A DNA stretch of 64,000 nt, from positions 15,056,534-15,120,533 of the forward strand of contig OX578145.1 in NCBI GenBank assembly GCA_951213105.1. Direction: 5' to 3'. The stretch comes from Amaurobius ferox (lineage: Eukaryota; Arthropoda; Arachnida; Araneae; Amaurobiidae). Positions 10,181 to 22,450 of this stretch are shown piece by piece (positions within the stretch are counted from its first letter, which is position 1; the number at the start of each line of letters is the position of its first letter). The position numbers and the translations under genes were made by a program. The notes under the pieces are model-generated. The model had not been told where the DNA came from, made no database searches, and was given only the letters and a program-made list of their open reading frames with translations.

Positions 10181-12480
10181 TATTATAGAGTGATATGCAC
10201 ACTGCTATATTTATATAGGTACATAGCATGGTTAATGTAAAAAAATCTTACTGTCTATAGTAGTGCTGTATATGAATATTTCACTAGGCAATTATGGTAC
10301 CTCTATTTTGCACACAATTTTGCACATTATTTTGAACTGATGGATCGTAATTTGGTACAAAAGTAGGCTGTGATACAAATGTGGTGATATTGTCTTGATT
10401 GTTTAGGAAATTTTGCTAATATCATCAAAACTACTCAATTGAAATCAAAATGTGGTATAAATATAGGCTTTTATATGAACTACAGAATATCTAATAAAAA
10501 ATATCAAGTAAAATTTTTTCGGATAAGTTATTATCCATGTTGAAATAAACGCCGTTTTAGTAGAACATGAAAAGTAAGATCATGTTTAGTAATTTTCTAC
10601 TACATTGGAATATACTTGAAACTAGTCAGCCGATTGAAATCAAATTTGATACATAAATGTAAGCTTGGGGAAGATAACTCTTGTTTCCAGTTTATTGATT
10701 AATTTACAGATCCCGTTTATTGATTAACGTTTAACAACGCAGTTCAACCATTAGAAACTTTAAAATTCACTTTACCGCTTTAATAACCCCCGAATTTTTA
10801 ATAAAATCAGTTTTACTCTGTACTACCACTGACGTCTTTTTGCTTGATATAGCCCCCTTTAAAGGGCTACAGCAGGGACAACCACAGAGCTTGCAGTCAT
10901 CAATACATCTTGTTTACATTCATGATTTATTTTGTGATTTAAATGCGTATTACTCGAATTTAAATTTACATTATATATATTATTTTAATAATACTATGCT
11001 TTTATTTGTAGTGTTACCTAATTTTCTTAGAGACTTCAATGGATTTCACAATATATTTTTATAAGCTGGCAAAACAATTTGTTTCTAAAAGTATTTCAAC
11101 CTTATTAGGCACCTTTTCCGTTCAAAATACTTCGCTTGCCATCTTGCCGTTTAATTAAAGAGTTTAAATATTATTTCAAAAGTCGGCATAATAGTAATTC
11201 TTACATTTTTCAGTGTTTATGTCAAAGATTTTAATTAACGCTATGCATGTGATATTTCTCGGAGGGACGCAAATCGCTTCTTGCACATTTTAATTAAGCT
11301 CAGAAGTTTCAACTTGTATTTACAATTTTTTAAAATCAAATATTTTGAATCATTAAAGAAAATGCATATTGATGTGCTGTGCAAACCTTTAAAATTATAA
11401 ATGTTTTCCCGAAAATTTTTTAATTCGAAAATTTGACGGATAAGCGCGTTTTAAGACCACCTAAGCATCCATTTGCACCACTTTTGGAAGTTTGTGTATG
11501 TGCATTTGTGAATTTATGTGTGTGTCTGTATGCATGTATTTTTCTGCGTGTGTGCATTGTGAAAGTGGAACACAATCATTCAAGTACGGATGCACCTATT
11601 GATATCAAATTTTATGTGTAGACACATTGCGTAGAAAACTAGGTCTAAACTAACTTTTTAGTAATTATCGTGATCAAGTTTCAAATTATAAAGAATTTTA
11701 TAGCTTTATTACTTTCGTCACGTTGAGAACAAGAGGGAAAAAATAGTGATAGTGATTGTAAGACTTTTCTCGATAGATATACTTTTTCACCAATAGATAA
11801 AACTACCTTTTTACTTTAATCGACATAACCGAAGAAAAATACGGTGATTGTAATATAATCAGATGTCGAGTTTACAACGTGCATACATCATGATGTCCCT
11901 AGATACAGAAAAGGGATTATGTCTATGTGTGGGTGTGTAGACACGTTGGTGGATTTCAAATCGTTGGCACTTGGTCATCTCAAAAACAATCGAAGCAATT
12001 TTGACTAAATTTAGTAGGTAAGTTTTATACATTCTGTAGATGAGTTATAATTTCAAAATATGTATATAGTTTAGCTATGAAACGGGTTTCTGTCAAAATC
12101 AGTGACTCTTTATGAATTTCAGAAACCGCTTAAGCTATTTGGGCCAAATTTGGCTGGTAAACGGTATATATTATGTAGATGGGAATACATAGAAATAAAT
12201 TGAGAATGTATATAGTTAGGTTCAGAGGTGGAATGCTCTCCTGTTTTGCATGGAAAATCTCAGGATTGCGTTGATCCTCTATTTTCCTAAGGAAAAGAAC
12301 GATCGATTTTTCTTGGGACAGTAATCGTACTGTACAGTATATGGGAGAAATTGATAAATTTTACTTGGTAATGGATGTCAATGGTATCAAAATAGTTTCA
12401 TTAATATCAATTAAACTTCGCTGCAGTAGCAACTTTCTTTTAAAAATAAAACTAAAAATATCAATAAAATAAAAATATCC
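10181..12480. other. AT-rich DNA with decayed repeat sequence
   Basis: Short TG-rich patches (about 11490-11570) and phrases resembling H2 interiors occur, such as TTTGGTACAAAAGTAGG and AATTTAGTAGGTAAG. No element end can be placed and there is no convincing coding sequence. Confidence 0.4.
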
Positions 12481-12507
12481 TGACGCTTCACTTCTTATCA
12501 ATTTCAT

Positions 12508-12742
12508 CTACCACCGTCGAAAAGCTGCACACGATTTAACATACTCGAAACTTGTGTGTTTTTTCGCGCTTCTGAATGGCTGGACTGGCACTTTCAAGCC
12601 AGCTTTTAATCCAAGTCTTGAGTATATGACCCCGGCTGTTTCTTCTATTTGCGCCCATACCTGTTTTGGACTTCGGGTTTGTTGGTTCTCGTGAACTAAC
12701 GAAGGCAACCCCACGCATCCTCGAACCAGATGTATGCTGCAT
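12508..12742 (-). other. Two overlapping 68-codon ORFs in a slightly GC-richer patch
   Basis: Two minus-strand frames (12508-12714 and 12536-12742) are open over nearly the same stretch, which differs from the AT-rich surroundings. At most one can be real. I recognise no domain, and the flanks give no clear splice sites. It could be a decayed exon or retroelement piece; it is listed only because of the composition. Confidence 0.15.
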
Positions 12743-12744
12743 TA

Positions 12745-14787
12745 TTGCGTCATTTGTGTTTATATACGTTGCTTAAGTTTTCCCTCATCTTCATCTATTG
12801 TCGCTCATAAACGTGGAATGCGAAATTATGAGCAAAACCTCTAACCAGACTAGAAACATTTTGTAATGTCAAAAAAAATGGCCCAAATCTTACGTTCTGT
12901 TAGCTATGTAGAAATCAAGCGCATTTTCAATTTAACCTTAAGGAAATTTAGTGGGGAAGAATTAACTAGAACGAGACAAAATTATTGCCGGTGTGAAGTT
13001 GTTCCTCGCCAACAAAGAACGAACTCGAGAAGTTTTCTCAAGCGAAGAGAACAAAAAGGAACACAATACTCTAAATAAAGATCAGAAAGTCCAAAGATGG
13101 AACAAAGGGTTTAAAATGGTTCTCTTTTGGTTATTTTTGCAAGTCCGTTTCCTCTGGCAGATTTAAGCTTAAGGAAAATAAAAGAGTTTAAATTGTGACG
13201 AAATTATAATTCATTATCTGTTACATTTAACTTGGATAATAATGCTTGCGGAGATAAAATATATATTGTTGGTTTGGTTCGATATAAGCTTAGTTATTTT
13301 GTGCATGCGAAGGGCAGCGTTTATATTAAAAAGAGGAAACTGACGGTATGCACTAAAAAGTAATGCAAAACACAAATTCGAACGTATTTTTTATTTCTTC
13401 TATTACTAAGTTCAAAATCATTTACTCTGAAAGGCTGTCGGGGAACATAACTGCTGCATTTAATTTTTATTATCTTTAAAAATGTCCGCCTGTATATGTA
13501 CCTTATGCAGCGCAATATTTAAGCTTCAGACAGCCTCAAAATTTGGTACTGGGTAAGAAATCTTGTTACCTATACTTAGCCGAAGGTGTTATCTATATTA
13601 AGGGGAGGCGAATCCCGGCCTTTCATACTCTGGTAAACATTTTGCAACCTCTGCTCATTTTTTTCAGCTACTTTGTTGATAATTCCGGCAACCTGATAAG
13701 AAACGCCACAATTACAGCTGTTGATAAAAATTCCAGCTTTATTTCTAAAATATTCAGCTAATTTTGCCGAAGCATTATTTTTGTATTTATATATATAAAT
13801 ATTATTATAATTATCAAGAACCTTTCACCCCATTACAGACAGCTAATTCCCTCGAAACTTTCTGTAACATGTTTGCAAATCTTTTACAGTGTGCTGTTGA
13901 TTCGAAACCTCAACAGTAACACCATCCAGTAAGGCAGGATCCAAGTTCTCTCACCTGTCACCAACTCACGGCTAAAAATTCACGTTATCTGATGTATGGC
14001 CATTCGCCAACAGTCCTGCCAAAAATTATTTTTTGTCTGTAATTTTGAGCGAAGGCCAAATTATGGGCAAAGCCCAAATATTAATTTTCCTGAAACGCCT
14101 GAGTGGCGAATGAGACTCATTATCTTAAGAGCAGACACCTCTTATATTTTTATTTTATTTTTTTTACATTTACTGGTGGAGACATACTACTGCGTTGCAT
14201 TTTCGTTTCGTGTCAGGGACATAACCTCAAAAACTGACACACGCAGGGGTGGAATCACCTATAAAAGGTAAATAACAACCAAGCTTCTCGTTATTTTTCT
14301 TTCTCATTTTCCCTGTTCTGCCTTTAGAACTGTCTTCGCCATTTTTACTAGTTATTATTATACATAAAACACATAACAAAAATTCACAACCCATTACGTC
14401 AGTATGCATAACATCAATGGACTGTACATACACCATTCTCTCCACCTACCCTACCTCCTCCTCCTCGATCCTGGTCTGAGAAATATGCCAGATGTCCACC
14501 CTCTTTTGGTAGATAACTGTACTTCATTCCCTGTTTTATTTTATTTACCTCAATATACTTTAAGGGGCAGATTTTGTCTGTACTACTATGCTCTGCATTG
14601 AATTAGGTTAAACTTTAAGTTATTCTCTTACGTATTACTTTACTTACCTTCCTTCTATCTCTCGACAAACCTCTCCCCCTTCCCGTCCCTCGGTGCTAGG
14701 TAGATTGAATTCCTAGTACGACATACCTCATCGAGTTATTTTAATTTGAATTAGTTTTTTAGTTATTTTATGTTGAATCACGATTTT
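12745..14787. other. No supported feature
   Basis: AT-rich DNA with scattered short ORFs (for example 12866-13078 and 13996-14271, plus strand) that show no recognisable motif and no conserved neighbours. Confidence 0.4.
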
Positions 14788-14910
14788 AACCTTTTGTTTA
14801 CGGGTGGGACAGCGCCCATCCCAAACGAAGAACCTCCCCAAAACCAGATATTTGACATACTCTATCCCAAGCAATTCGATACCCCTTTGCAAGCATTGGC
14901 GTCTATGGAC
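14788..14910 (+). repeat. R3 repeat, copy 1
   Basis: About 125 bp shared with 24843-24968, 28206-28328 and, truncated, 39055-39110. It opens with AACCTTTTG(C/T)TTACGGGTG, then GGACAGCG, AAGAACCTCCC and ATTTGACATA, and ends near the GCATTGGCGTC motif. In one plus-strand frame copies 1-3 share the peptide FDI-x-YPKQ with several third-position changes. Function unknown. Confidence 0.65.
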
Positions 14911-15832
14911 GCCTATGGCGTTCAAGGCACCAATTTCGAATTTATGATGATCGGGCAGGATAAATTCTAATAAACCTAGTAAATCCATGTGATCTAAAAC
15001 CAAGGAAGTTGAGCAGTGTTTATAGGCTAAGTAAAACTCGAACCATTCAATATATCCTTTTTTTTGTTGACAATCGTATAAGTCAAAAATTCCTAACTGT
15101 ATCTAGAATAAATATATATATTTTGTCACTGGAATTGTCTTCACATGATTGTAATTTTATAAGATTTAGCATACATTTTCCGGAACAAAACTAAAATTTT
15201 GACGGTTAAAAATATGATAACTTGATTATGCATAACTGGATCACAAGAATGCGAAATATATTAATTGATTCAATATTCTACTTAATGGAATATTACATCT
15301 TGGAAAAATGGCTACCCTCTGAGCGGGTGTTTAAGAAAGAAAGCCGATAAACATTATAATTTTGCAATTATATTTCTTTTAGTGTTCGCACAGAAAGTTA
15401 GGTATTGGTTTTTGAAATTACTGTTCTTAACAAAAGGTTTTCGTTTGAACAGAAAAAAAAACTACAAACAGTTTGACTGATCTTTTGTGAAGCATTTCAG
15501 GAAATTAAAGCAACTGCAAAGCATTTCTCTCTCTTACTAAAACAGCTTCCACTTAATCGATTAAAAAACGATATTGACATAGTAGCCACTCTTTATTTTT
15601 ACTTCGATCTTTTTTATTGCATGCTGATTTTAGAAAGCATTTTATTCTTATCAAAGAGTCTTGCTTGTTTACTTTATTTCTTTCCATGGAGTGTCAAGTA
15701 AAGGCGTGTAAGCACTTAAAAGAATTCAGAAAAATGTTATTATTGAAAAGAACTCGCAACCCCTATTTTTCTTTATTTGTACGATGCGTTTATTTCTTTT
15801 TTGTCCTCAGATCAAGAGGTTGCTGATAATGA
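14911..15832. other. No supported feature
   Basis: AT-rich sequence with no repeat family or exon that I can support. Confidence 0.4.
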
Positions 15833-15965
15833 AGTGCACTTGTGACTACTATGTATAAATGTATAAATTCTAATCTTTGCAGATTATATATGGTTATTCT
15901 AAGTGGTAAGAATTTTAGACCAATTTATAATATCAAAATCGGGATACTGTATTTCAGGATGTATA

Positions 15966-16039
<74 letters not shown>

Positions 16040-16204
16040 AAAATATAAGTTCATATATATATATATAGTGCACTTGTGACTACTATACATGAAAAAAATG
16101 TATAAATTCTAATCTTTGCAGATCATATATGGTTATTCTAAGTGGTAAGAATTTTAGACCAATTTATAATATCAAAATCGGGATACTGTATTTCAGGATG
16201 TATA

Positions 16205-16240
<36 letters not shown>

Positions 16241-16250
16241 AAACTATAAG

Positions 16251-16294
<44 letters not shown>
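15833..16294. repeat. 234-bp tandem duplication, each unit ending in a long TA tract
   Basis: The sequence starting AGTGCACTTGTGACTACTAT at 15833 recurs at 16067 with few differences, including the AATCTTTGCAGAT and TTTCAGGATGTATAG segments. Each unit then runs into (TA)n (about 15967-16036, then 16205-16237 and 16254-16294). Low divergence implies a recent duplication. Confidence 0.9.
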
Positions 16295-16298
<4 letters not shown>

Positions 16299-16426
16299 CT
16301 TAAATTTTCCATTCAAATTCTGTTTTAACTATACTGAAGCCAAGTTATTCTTATCACATAAATAATTTATTTTAAATAATGTTATTTCACATAATTTTTT
16401 ACAAACCTTTGAACCTCAAATTAATT

Positions 16427-17371
16427 AAAAAATAATCTGATGTGGGCAAAACATGACTTTCCTTATATAATGCAATGAATGTACTACTTTTACAGTTAAA
16501 AATGTTATTCTTGTAGTAGATACTTATATTCTTTCCAAGATATCGAATTTTCTTCAATTAGTTGTCATTTTGATTGACTTAGCGTCATTTTTATCCATTT
16601 GGCGAGATTTTTGTTAACTTGGCAACAATTAAAAAAGTCGCCAAATTGGCGACATTTCGCCAAATTTGTCGCCAAAATTTTGCAAAGAGTTATGGACGAA
16701 GAAATAAGTTATTCTTACAGCAGATAAATAACTATTGGCGTTCAAATACAAAAGTATTACTCAAAGTATCTTTTTTCATGAATGGAACGAGCTAGATCCG
16801 CGAGAATGATGTCACCCAATTTATCGTATGGTGTTACACATGAAAAGTGAACATGCTTCGCAATAGGAAATATTTTATTTTTATTTTATGACTTTTTGAT
16901 AGTTTTTCTGAAAAATGTTCAATATCGCAAGAACAGTTCATGTTAGCGCTCTAACATGAACCGTAGTGTTAGCGCGAACCGTAATGTCAGCGCTTTTGCG
17001 TAACTTTATTAGCGGTTTTGATTTTTTGACGAAATTTTCAAAATTTCACTCAAAAATTTAGGGCGTTCTGAACATTCGATTGCGTATGAAAACAATAGGC
17101 TTCCAAGGTTTATGAATTGTGATTTTTGTACCAAATTTCGTTGGAATCGGTGCATTCGTTCGTCAGTTATCGTCTCCACAGACACACTGACACACACACA
17201 CACATACTTTTACACGCACACACGCACACGCACACACACACAGACATCCCTTCAAAAATGTTTGATTCGTGATCAGGGATACTTGAAACGTGCTCTCCCG
17301 TCCAAAACTCGAATTCGAATTTTCGACCCCGTCACAATACTTTTCTTATACATTATGCATATAAGGAAAGT
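16427..17371 (-). mobile_element. H2 element, 'GACGGGGTCG' subtype, complete, inverted
   Basis: On the minus strand it runs from the TTATA...AAGGAAAGTATTGTGACGGG end at about 17371 to the GTCATGTTTTGCCCACATCAG end at about 16430. It has a CA/TG microsatellite at 17185-17250 and the GCCAAATT/GACG half-repeats at 16560-16680. Same layout as 9023-9969 in the opposite orientation. Confidence 0.7.
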
Positions 17372-17736
17372 AACAATGTACGACCATAATTCTGCTTTAA
17401 GAAATAGTACTTGCTGTAGGAAATATAGCCATGAAAATTACATTTAATGGATTTTAAAACGATATTGAAGGGACTACTTTCTCAGAAATTGACCGCATTA
17501 CACCAATAAATGTGCTTTGAGAAAATCAAGAACATAAAAAATGTTCCATTTTCATCATAAATCATGTTTAATGCATATCCGATTCAATAATCTTACTTTT
17601 TATAGCTTTATTATGCCTATCCATTATCTATATCGCATAATGTAATAACAAACCTAATTTCACACAAAATATTCGAACAAAAATGCAAATTGTTTCCTTA
17701 AAACAAAGAATTTAAAAAAAAAGTTCACCGTCACTG
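17372..17736. other. No supported feature
   Basis: AT-rich DNA, no recognised element. Confidence 0.4.
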
Positions 17737-17770
17737 TTGTTGTTGTTGTTGTTACCCAGACCGTCCGACC
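17737..17770 (-). repeat. SINE-1 3' end fragment
   Basis: A TTG tract followed by CCCAGACCGTCCGACCTACC is the reverse complement of the SINE-1 3' end and its CAA tail. Only the last ~35 bases are present, as expected of a severely 5'-truncated insertion. Confidence 0.7.
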
Positions 17771-17901
17771 TACCAGAATCACCGTCACTGTAAAAGTCAC
17801 ATGAGTAATAAATATTTTTCTTAAAATCAAGTATTATTTTTAAATTGGTTTATGATTAAGGGTATATACAACACTGTCGAACATTGATAAAAATCTCCTC
17901 A

Positions 17902-17910
<9 letters not shown>

Positions 17911-17944
<34 letters not shown>
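17911..17944. repeat. (TA)n microsatellite
   Basis: A TA tract directly left of the CAGGGTGTCC element; its last TA may be that element's target site. Confidence 0.9.
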
Positions 17945-17947
<3 letters not shown>

Positions 17948-18810
17948 GGTGTCCCCAAAAGATTGAAACGCGCTTTAATTCTTTACTTGTTGGAGATAAG
18001 TGGGCAATTAATTAAATTGCAAAACTGTTGAAAGTAATTTAGCAGATAAGACTGCGTTAATGAAATAGTCCTCCCATTCATTTTCAAAAAGTTACACTTT
18101 TTAAATTTTATACGATCCCCTTAGACAAATTGGGTCAATCAGAAAATTTTTATTTTTAATTCATCAACATCATTAAAAAACCCGCATATCTGTATCTTTA
18201 AAATGGAGCGAGGTATATTTAATGGAAAATTGAACATTGTGAATGGGGACCCTATATCAAGATAGAAATGTTGGACAGAAATTTGGGACATATCACAAAA
18301 ACGATAAAACTGGATGATAATACATAGGATACTCAACCGCGTATTGAGTACCACTGCTTTATATGATCTCTGTCCGTGCAATGCTTTATTTAGATGCATT
18401 TGTGATAAAAAATTTTGACACATATTAACGTAATTTTGATATAAAAAATTTCCATCAACAATTTGTTTATGATCCCTATTTTCACTGATGAAACAGCCTT
18501 TCACATGGTAAGGAAAAGTAGCATAAGTTATATTTTTCCTTTATCATAATTCATTTGATTTTAAATATACATATATGTGGGGTTTTTTAATGATATTGTT
18601 GCATTAAAAATAGAAATTTTTTGATTGACCAAATTCGTCTAAGGCGGTCGTATAAAAATTAAAAAAGTATAACTTTTTGAAAATGAATGGGAGGATTATT
18701 TCATTAGCGTAGTCTTATTTCCTACCTTACTTTCAACATTTTTGCAATTTACATTACCCACTTATCTCCAACATGTAAAGAATTAAAGCGCGTTTCAATC
18801 TTTTTGGGAC
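17945..18810. mobile_element. Non-autonomous TIR element, CAGGGTGTCCCC type
   Basis: The left end CAGGGTGTCCCCAAAAGATT and the right end (AATCTTTTTGGGAC) are inverted repeats. The inverted homology extends well over 100 bases inward on each side (GAAACGCGCTTTAATTCTTT against AAAGAATTAAAGCGCGTTTC). The right terminus lacks the final ACCCTG. The TA before the left end fits a mariner-like target. A partial homologous copy lies at 63402-63767. The minus-strand ORF in the centre (18139-18504) has no motif I recognise. Confidence 0.75.
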
Positions 18811-19496
18811 CAGAGCCTCTAGCGAGTGATGTATTGGACAAAATGAAACAAAATTCGGTAGGCGTACACAGTGGAATATGAGGTTTTGATTACTAAAAGA
18901 AAAATTAGTTCCAAAAGTCGCCGCCAGTGGAAATTTTAGCGCTGTTTACTGAGTAAAATGCACTATTTTGCGTAATCGCGTTCCATGTAGCGATCATGTA
19001 GATAAAAGGAAAGGCTAGGAAAATTGTCAGCATTCGAAGGCGAACTACCTAGTACCTTTCGATGGCTCTAACCTTACATGAACGCTCTTTGTTAGTCAAG
19101 CTGTATTATCAGCGGAACGTAAATATCAATGCTGTCCTTCAACGATTTGAAACTGGCGGAAACTGGTGGAAAATGGCGTGGGACACATGCAGTTCTAGGA
19201 ACATGACAGTGATGGTCATATTGAACATCATTTATAATTAATAATAAACGTTGTAATGCATTGCTAACAAAATGGATGTGTGCTATCTCATATGGCATTT
19301 ACCCATTCATTATTCACACAACTACAATTTGTATTGCCAAAATTCCCCCTGGAGGCGACTTTTGGAACTTTTTTTTAGGTATCGAAACCGCATATTCCAG
19401 AGTGTACGCCCACCGAATTTTGTTACGTTTCGTCCAATACATTACTCGTTAGAGAGATCTGAACACCTCACATTATTTTATGGCCACCCGGTACAT
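18811..19496 (+). mobile_element. DUF4817-type TIR element, internally deleted
   Basis: The left inverted repeat (GAGTGATGTATTGGACAAAA...GGCGTACAC, about 18822-18870) matches the right one (GTGTACGCCC...CATTACTCG, about 19403-19450). The right side continues to the CACCCGGTA terminus. The left side lacks the corresponding outer ~45 bases and is joined directly to the truncated element at 17945-18810. Between the repeats is the start of a transposase-like reading frame, so this is a deletion derivative. Confidence 0.65.
19062..19241 (+). pseudogene. DUF4817-like N-terminal helix-turn-helix remnant (59 codons)
   Basis: The ATG at 19062 opens a frame whose first ~33 residues include LHERSLLVKLYYQ and AVLQRFETGGN. 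These align by eye with the DUF4817-like segment encoded at 40821-41129 (LPERALLVKLFYE ... RFEKTG), but lack the middle ~17 residues. After that the frame runs into unrelated sequence and stops at 19239-19241. No catalytic part remains. It lies between the inverted repeats at 18811-19496, which supports a transposon origin. Confidence 0.55.
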
Positions 19497-19967
19497 ATCC
19501 TCTAAAACCTTTATAAAAGTAAAAAAATGAACGAAAGAATTTCGCGAAACTTCCTATTTAAATACAGAAAAAAACCCAATTTAAACGCGAAGAAAAAATA
19601 ACATTTCACGCTTTTGTTGGTAAAGCAAGAAATTAAATTTAAATTCGTGTCAGAGCAATTTCAAAGTTCCACTTAACACGTCAGGATTGTAAACAGCAGT
19701 GTTGAAATATGTTTGTTTGAAAGTTGTGCATTTAAATTAATTCTTTTGACAATTTATGGGATCTTCTACTAGTTTCCGTGAAGAGCTGAATATTCTTATT
19801 TGTATATAACTTTAACTAACGCCACAGAATATATTTTTCAATTTCACGAATGCTTTATTTACCATATTGTAAATTTGCACAAAGTGCTTTAAATATCAAT
19901 AGAATCATTTTTAATTTTATATAAGCAAAAAAACAATTATGTATTTTTGAATGTTTTATGATTTTTT
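19497..19967. other. No supported feature
   Basis: AT-rich DNA without recognised repeats. Confidence 0.4.
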
Positions 19968-21053
19968 AACACTTTACAATATAATTGAAAAGTGTTTATA
20001 ACTTTGTTTATTCTGTCTGTCTGTTTGTCCGTTAGCACGATAACTGCCGTAAAAATGACTTTATCAAAATGAAATTTTACTATGTTGTTCAGACGGTCTG
20101 TGGGACCTATGGGTATATAAATGAATAATATCACCCAATTAGTTTTAGACTGAACCCGGGTTGAAAACATGAAATACATTGAACCCTATGAGACCTAATT
20201 TTCAAACATTTTTTAAGCGAATTTAAAATTCACAAATTATCCCATAAAAAATATGAAAAAAAATTTGGCAAATTATATTTGGTAGTTTTTTAAATAAAAA
20301 TTAAACTAATATTTACACCCATATTATATGAGGATATCACATGACCCACTTCAAAATAAAATATGGCATCCATCTTGTGTCAAAATCGTGATTTTTAAAG
20401 TTCTTTTAATTTATATATAGTGTTGTATGCGTCCTAAAACCGCTTTATTCCTGCTTAATTTCTGCGCATCTACATTCTGAAACAACGCAATTACGAAATA
20501 TTTGTGATTAAATGATCATCAAACTTTGATTATTTCTGCAACGAAGCCTAATTTTTACTTATGGAAAATGTAAACACATAAAGATGTAGGATGAGTTGTA
20601 TAAGAATTGCTGAATTTCTTTAACACAAAATTATTTAGCTCTTTGAGTCTGATTCATTAGAGAGCAGATGATTTTATAGCAGACTTTTTTGATTAAGTTT
20701 TAAGCATAGAGTTAAACTACATTTACCTCCATGGTTTTAAGTTTTTAAATAAAATAAATTATTATAGTATTGTGATGAATGAAAGAAATAGAATAAAAGT
20801 GCATGAATGAAATATTTATAGCTTTTACATAGAGAGCTAGACGATTTATATTTCAATGACGTCATTTGAATAAAATTAATTTCTTCGATGAAGTTTTAAG
20901 TTTTCAAATGTAATAAATTATTGTATTATTGTTATAATTTTAAAAATATCACCGCTGAATATATCGCATTTTAGAGATGTTTAAAAGAAAATTGCATTTC
21001 AGTTGGAAAGTGTTTCATTATCAATGCTTTATGCATAATTGATCTTTCTTGTT
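19968..21053 (+). mobile_element. H1-family element (helentron/HINE-like), complete
   Basis: The 5' end AACACTTTACAATATAATTG continues AAAAGTGTT and forms a hairpin. A short GTCTGTCTGT microsatellite and the conserved CGTTAGCACGATAACTGCCG block follow. The 3' end has GTTGGAAAGTGTTTCAT (inverted copy of the 5' AACACTTT), then a hairpin ATCAATGC-TTTATGC-ATAATTGAT and the terminus CTTTCTTGTT. This order of subterminal inverted repeats, GTCY-type microsatellite and terminal hairpin matches published descriptions of helentron-associated elements such as DINE-1; family membership is inferred. No coding region. Confidence 0.65.
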
Positions 21054-21450
21054 TATTATAAATTCGTATATATCGTATTCTATTTATAATTAAAATTTTG
21101 TTAATTCTGAAAGATGTTTTAATTGACCCTTTCTGAAAAATCTCGTGCTTGCGATCTCAACTGAACTGGAGATATAAAATATTATAAAGTATCAGTAAGA
21201 ACATATAACCAATTTATGTTGAATAATTTAGTTATTTAAACTTTATTCTACCTTTAATTTTCAATAAAAATTATTGGAAGGGTAATCATATTTAGTGGCT
21301 ATATTAAAAGTAGGAGTATTTGAAGCAATACAATCATAATTGAATTTTGTCCGTGGAGAAGCTTAGCAAATAATAAGTAAATACATAAATAGTAAATAAA
21401 TAATAAATGAATGTTAAATACATTAATAAATATATGAATTTTTAAATATT
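21054..21450. other. AT-rich spacer
   Basis: Contains runs of AATAAATA-like repeats at about 21370-21440; nothing else recognised. Confidence 0.4.
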
Positions 21451-21704
21451 GCAGAGCCCACTTCGACGATAAAAGCTTGTGATTTCGTCCCAGTAGCTCA
21501 ATGGTAGAGCCTCAGCTGCCCAGTTCGGAGATCCAAGGTTCGATTCCCGGATGTGGTAGCAAGGTTCTTTGCAATTGCGCCTGAACAAATCAACCCTGTA
21601 GTTTAGTGCAAAGATAAAAGCCGTCTGAAAGTGACCCTAGTACGACTAGTGTGGATTCTGAAAGATGGAGTGCTGATTCCAAAGTGAGGGTATAATGACC
21701 ACGC
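21451..21704 (+). repeat. SINE-2 copy 1 (tRNA-derived)
   Basis: It has an A-box-like TAGCTCAATGG at 21494-21504 and a B-box GGTTCGATTCC at 21537-21547 with near-tRNA spacing. A body follows, containing CAAATCAACCCTGTAG and GTGACCCTAGTACGACTAG. It shares its head and body with copies at 22206 and 22451. The downstream extension and absence of a clean cloverleaf argue against a functional tRNA gene. Confidence 0.7.
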
Positions 21705-21718
21705 AGGATACTGACCTG

Positions 21719-22004
21719 TTGTTGTTGAGACCCAGACCGTCCGACTTACCAGAAAGGTGTAAGGTAACTGTCTGGACAGTCGGGAAGACTCACCCAATTT
21801 AGATCGGAACCCAGTGGGGGAGGCATCCACAGGGACCGCACCCTCCTTCCCCTACCACCAACCTCTCGGAAGGATTTACGGACCCACATGTTTAATGTGA
21901 TCGTACTCCGCTTGAACACGGCGGCAGTTTTGGCACTGGAGGAAATCGAACCCGGGTCTACCGAGTGCAATTCCCACGCGCTAACCACTGGGATACCGCA
22001 CCCT
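21719..22004 (-). mobile_element. SINE-1, full length, with target site duplication
   Basis: A complete minus-strand copy with TTG/CAA tail on the left and tRNA-like head on the right (CTAACCACTGGGATACCGC on the plus strand). It is flanked by near-identical AGGATACTGACCTG (21705-21718) and AGGATATTAACCTG (22005-22018). Two mismatches in 14 bases indicate an older insertion than the one at 41671. Confidence 0.85.
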
Positions 22005-22013
22005 AGGATATTA

Positions 22014-22088
22014 ACCTGTTGTTGTTGCGACCCAGACCGTCTGACCTACCAGAAAAGTGTAAGGTGACTGTTTGAACAGCCGGGAAGT
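22014..22088 (-). repeat. SINE-1 3' end fragment
   Basis: TTG tract, CCCAGACCGTCTGACC, ACCAGAAAAGTGTAAGG and the CCGGGAAGT motif are the last ~75 bases of SINE-1 in reverse. It lies directly beside the full copy at 21719-22004, partly within its right target duplication. Confidence 0.75.
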
Positions 22089-22205
22089 AGGACACTTACC
22101 TATGTAAAATTAGTAGTGGCAGGAGGGTAACCTGGGGTAAAAATAGCAGGAGGTGGTCAGTCAGATTGTCAGTTGCCCGCCAATCTGACATTAGAGGATG
22201 GAGAA

Positions 22206-22448
22206 TGCAGAGTTCACTTCGACGATAAAAGCTTGCAATTTCGTCCCAGTACCTCAACGTAGAGCATCAGCTTCCCAGGTCGGAGATCCAAGGTTCGATT
22301 CTCGAATGTGACAGCAAGGGGCTTTACAATTGCATCCAAAAAAATCAACCCTGTAGGTTAATGCAAAGATGTCAAATATCTGATAGTGACCCTAGTACGA
22401 CTAGCATGGATTCAGTAGACTCTGAGATGTGGAACGCCGATTTCAAAT
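22206..22448 (+). repeat. SINE-2 copy 2
   Basis: Same head and body as copy 1 (CACTTCGACGATAAAAGC, AGGTTCGATTC, TGACCCTAGTACGACTAG). The A-box is degenerate, having lost bases (TACCTCAACGTAG). Confidence 0.65.
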
Positions 22449-22450
22449 CA

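Noticed and set aside
16030..16090. Tyr-Ile repeat peptides from (TA)n
   Set aside because: Microsatellite translation.
18139..18504. 121-codon minus-strand ORF inside the TIR element as a transposase
   Set aside because: No DDE-like spacing or HTH motif; AT-rich and within an element whose arms are inverted repeats.
21494..21560. Functional tRNA gene at the SINE-2 head
   Set aside because: A and B boxes are present but a regular cloverleaf does not form, and the sequence continues into a repeated SINE body.
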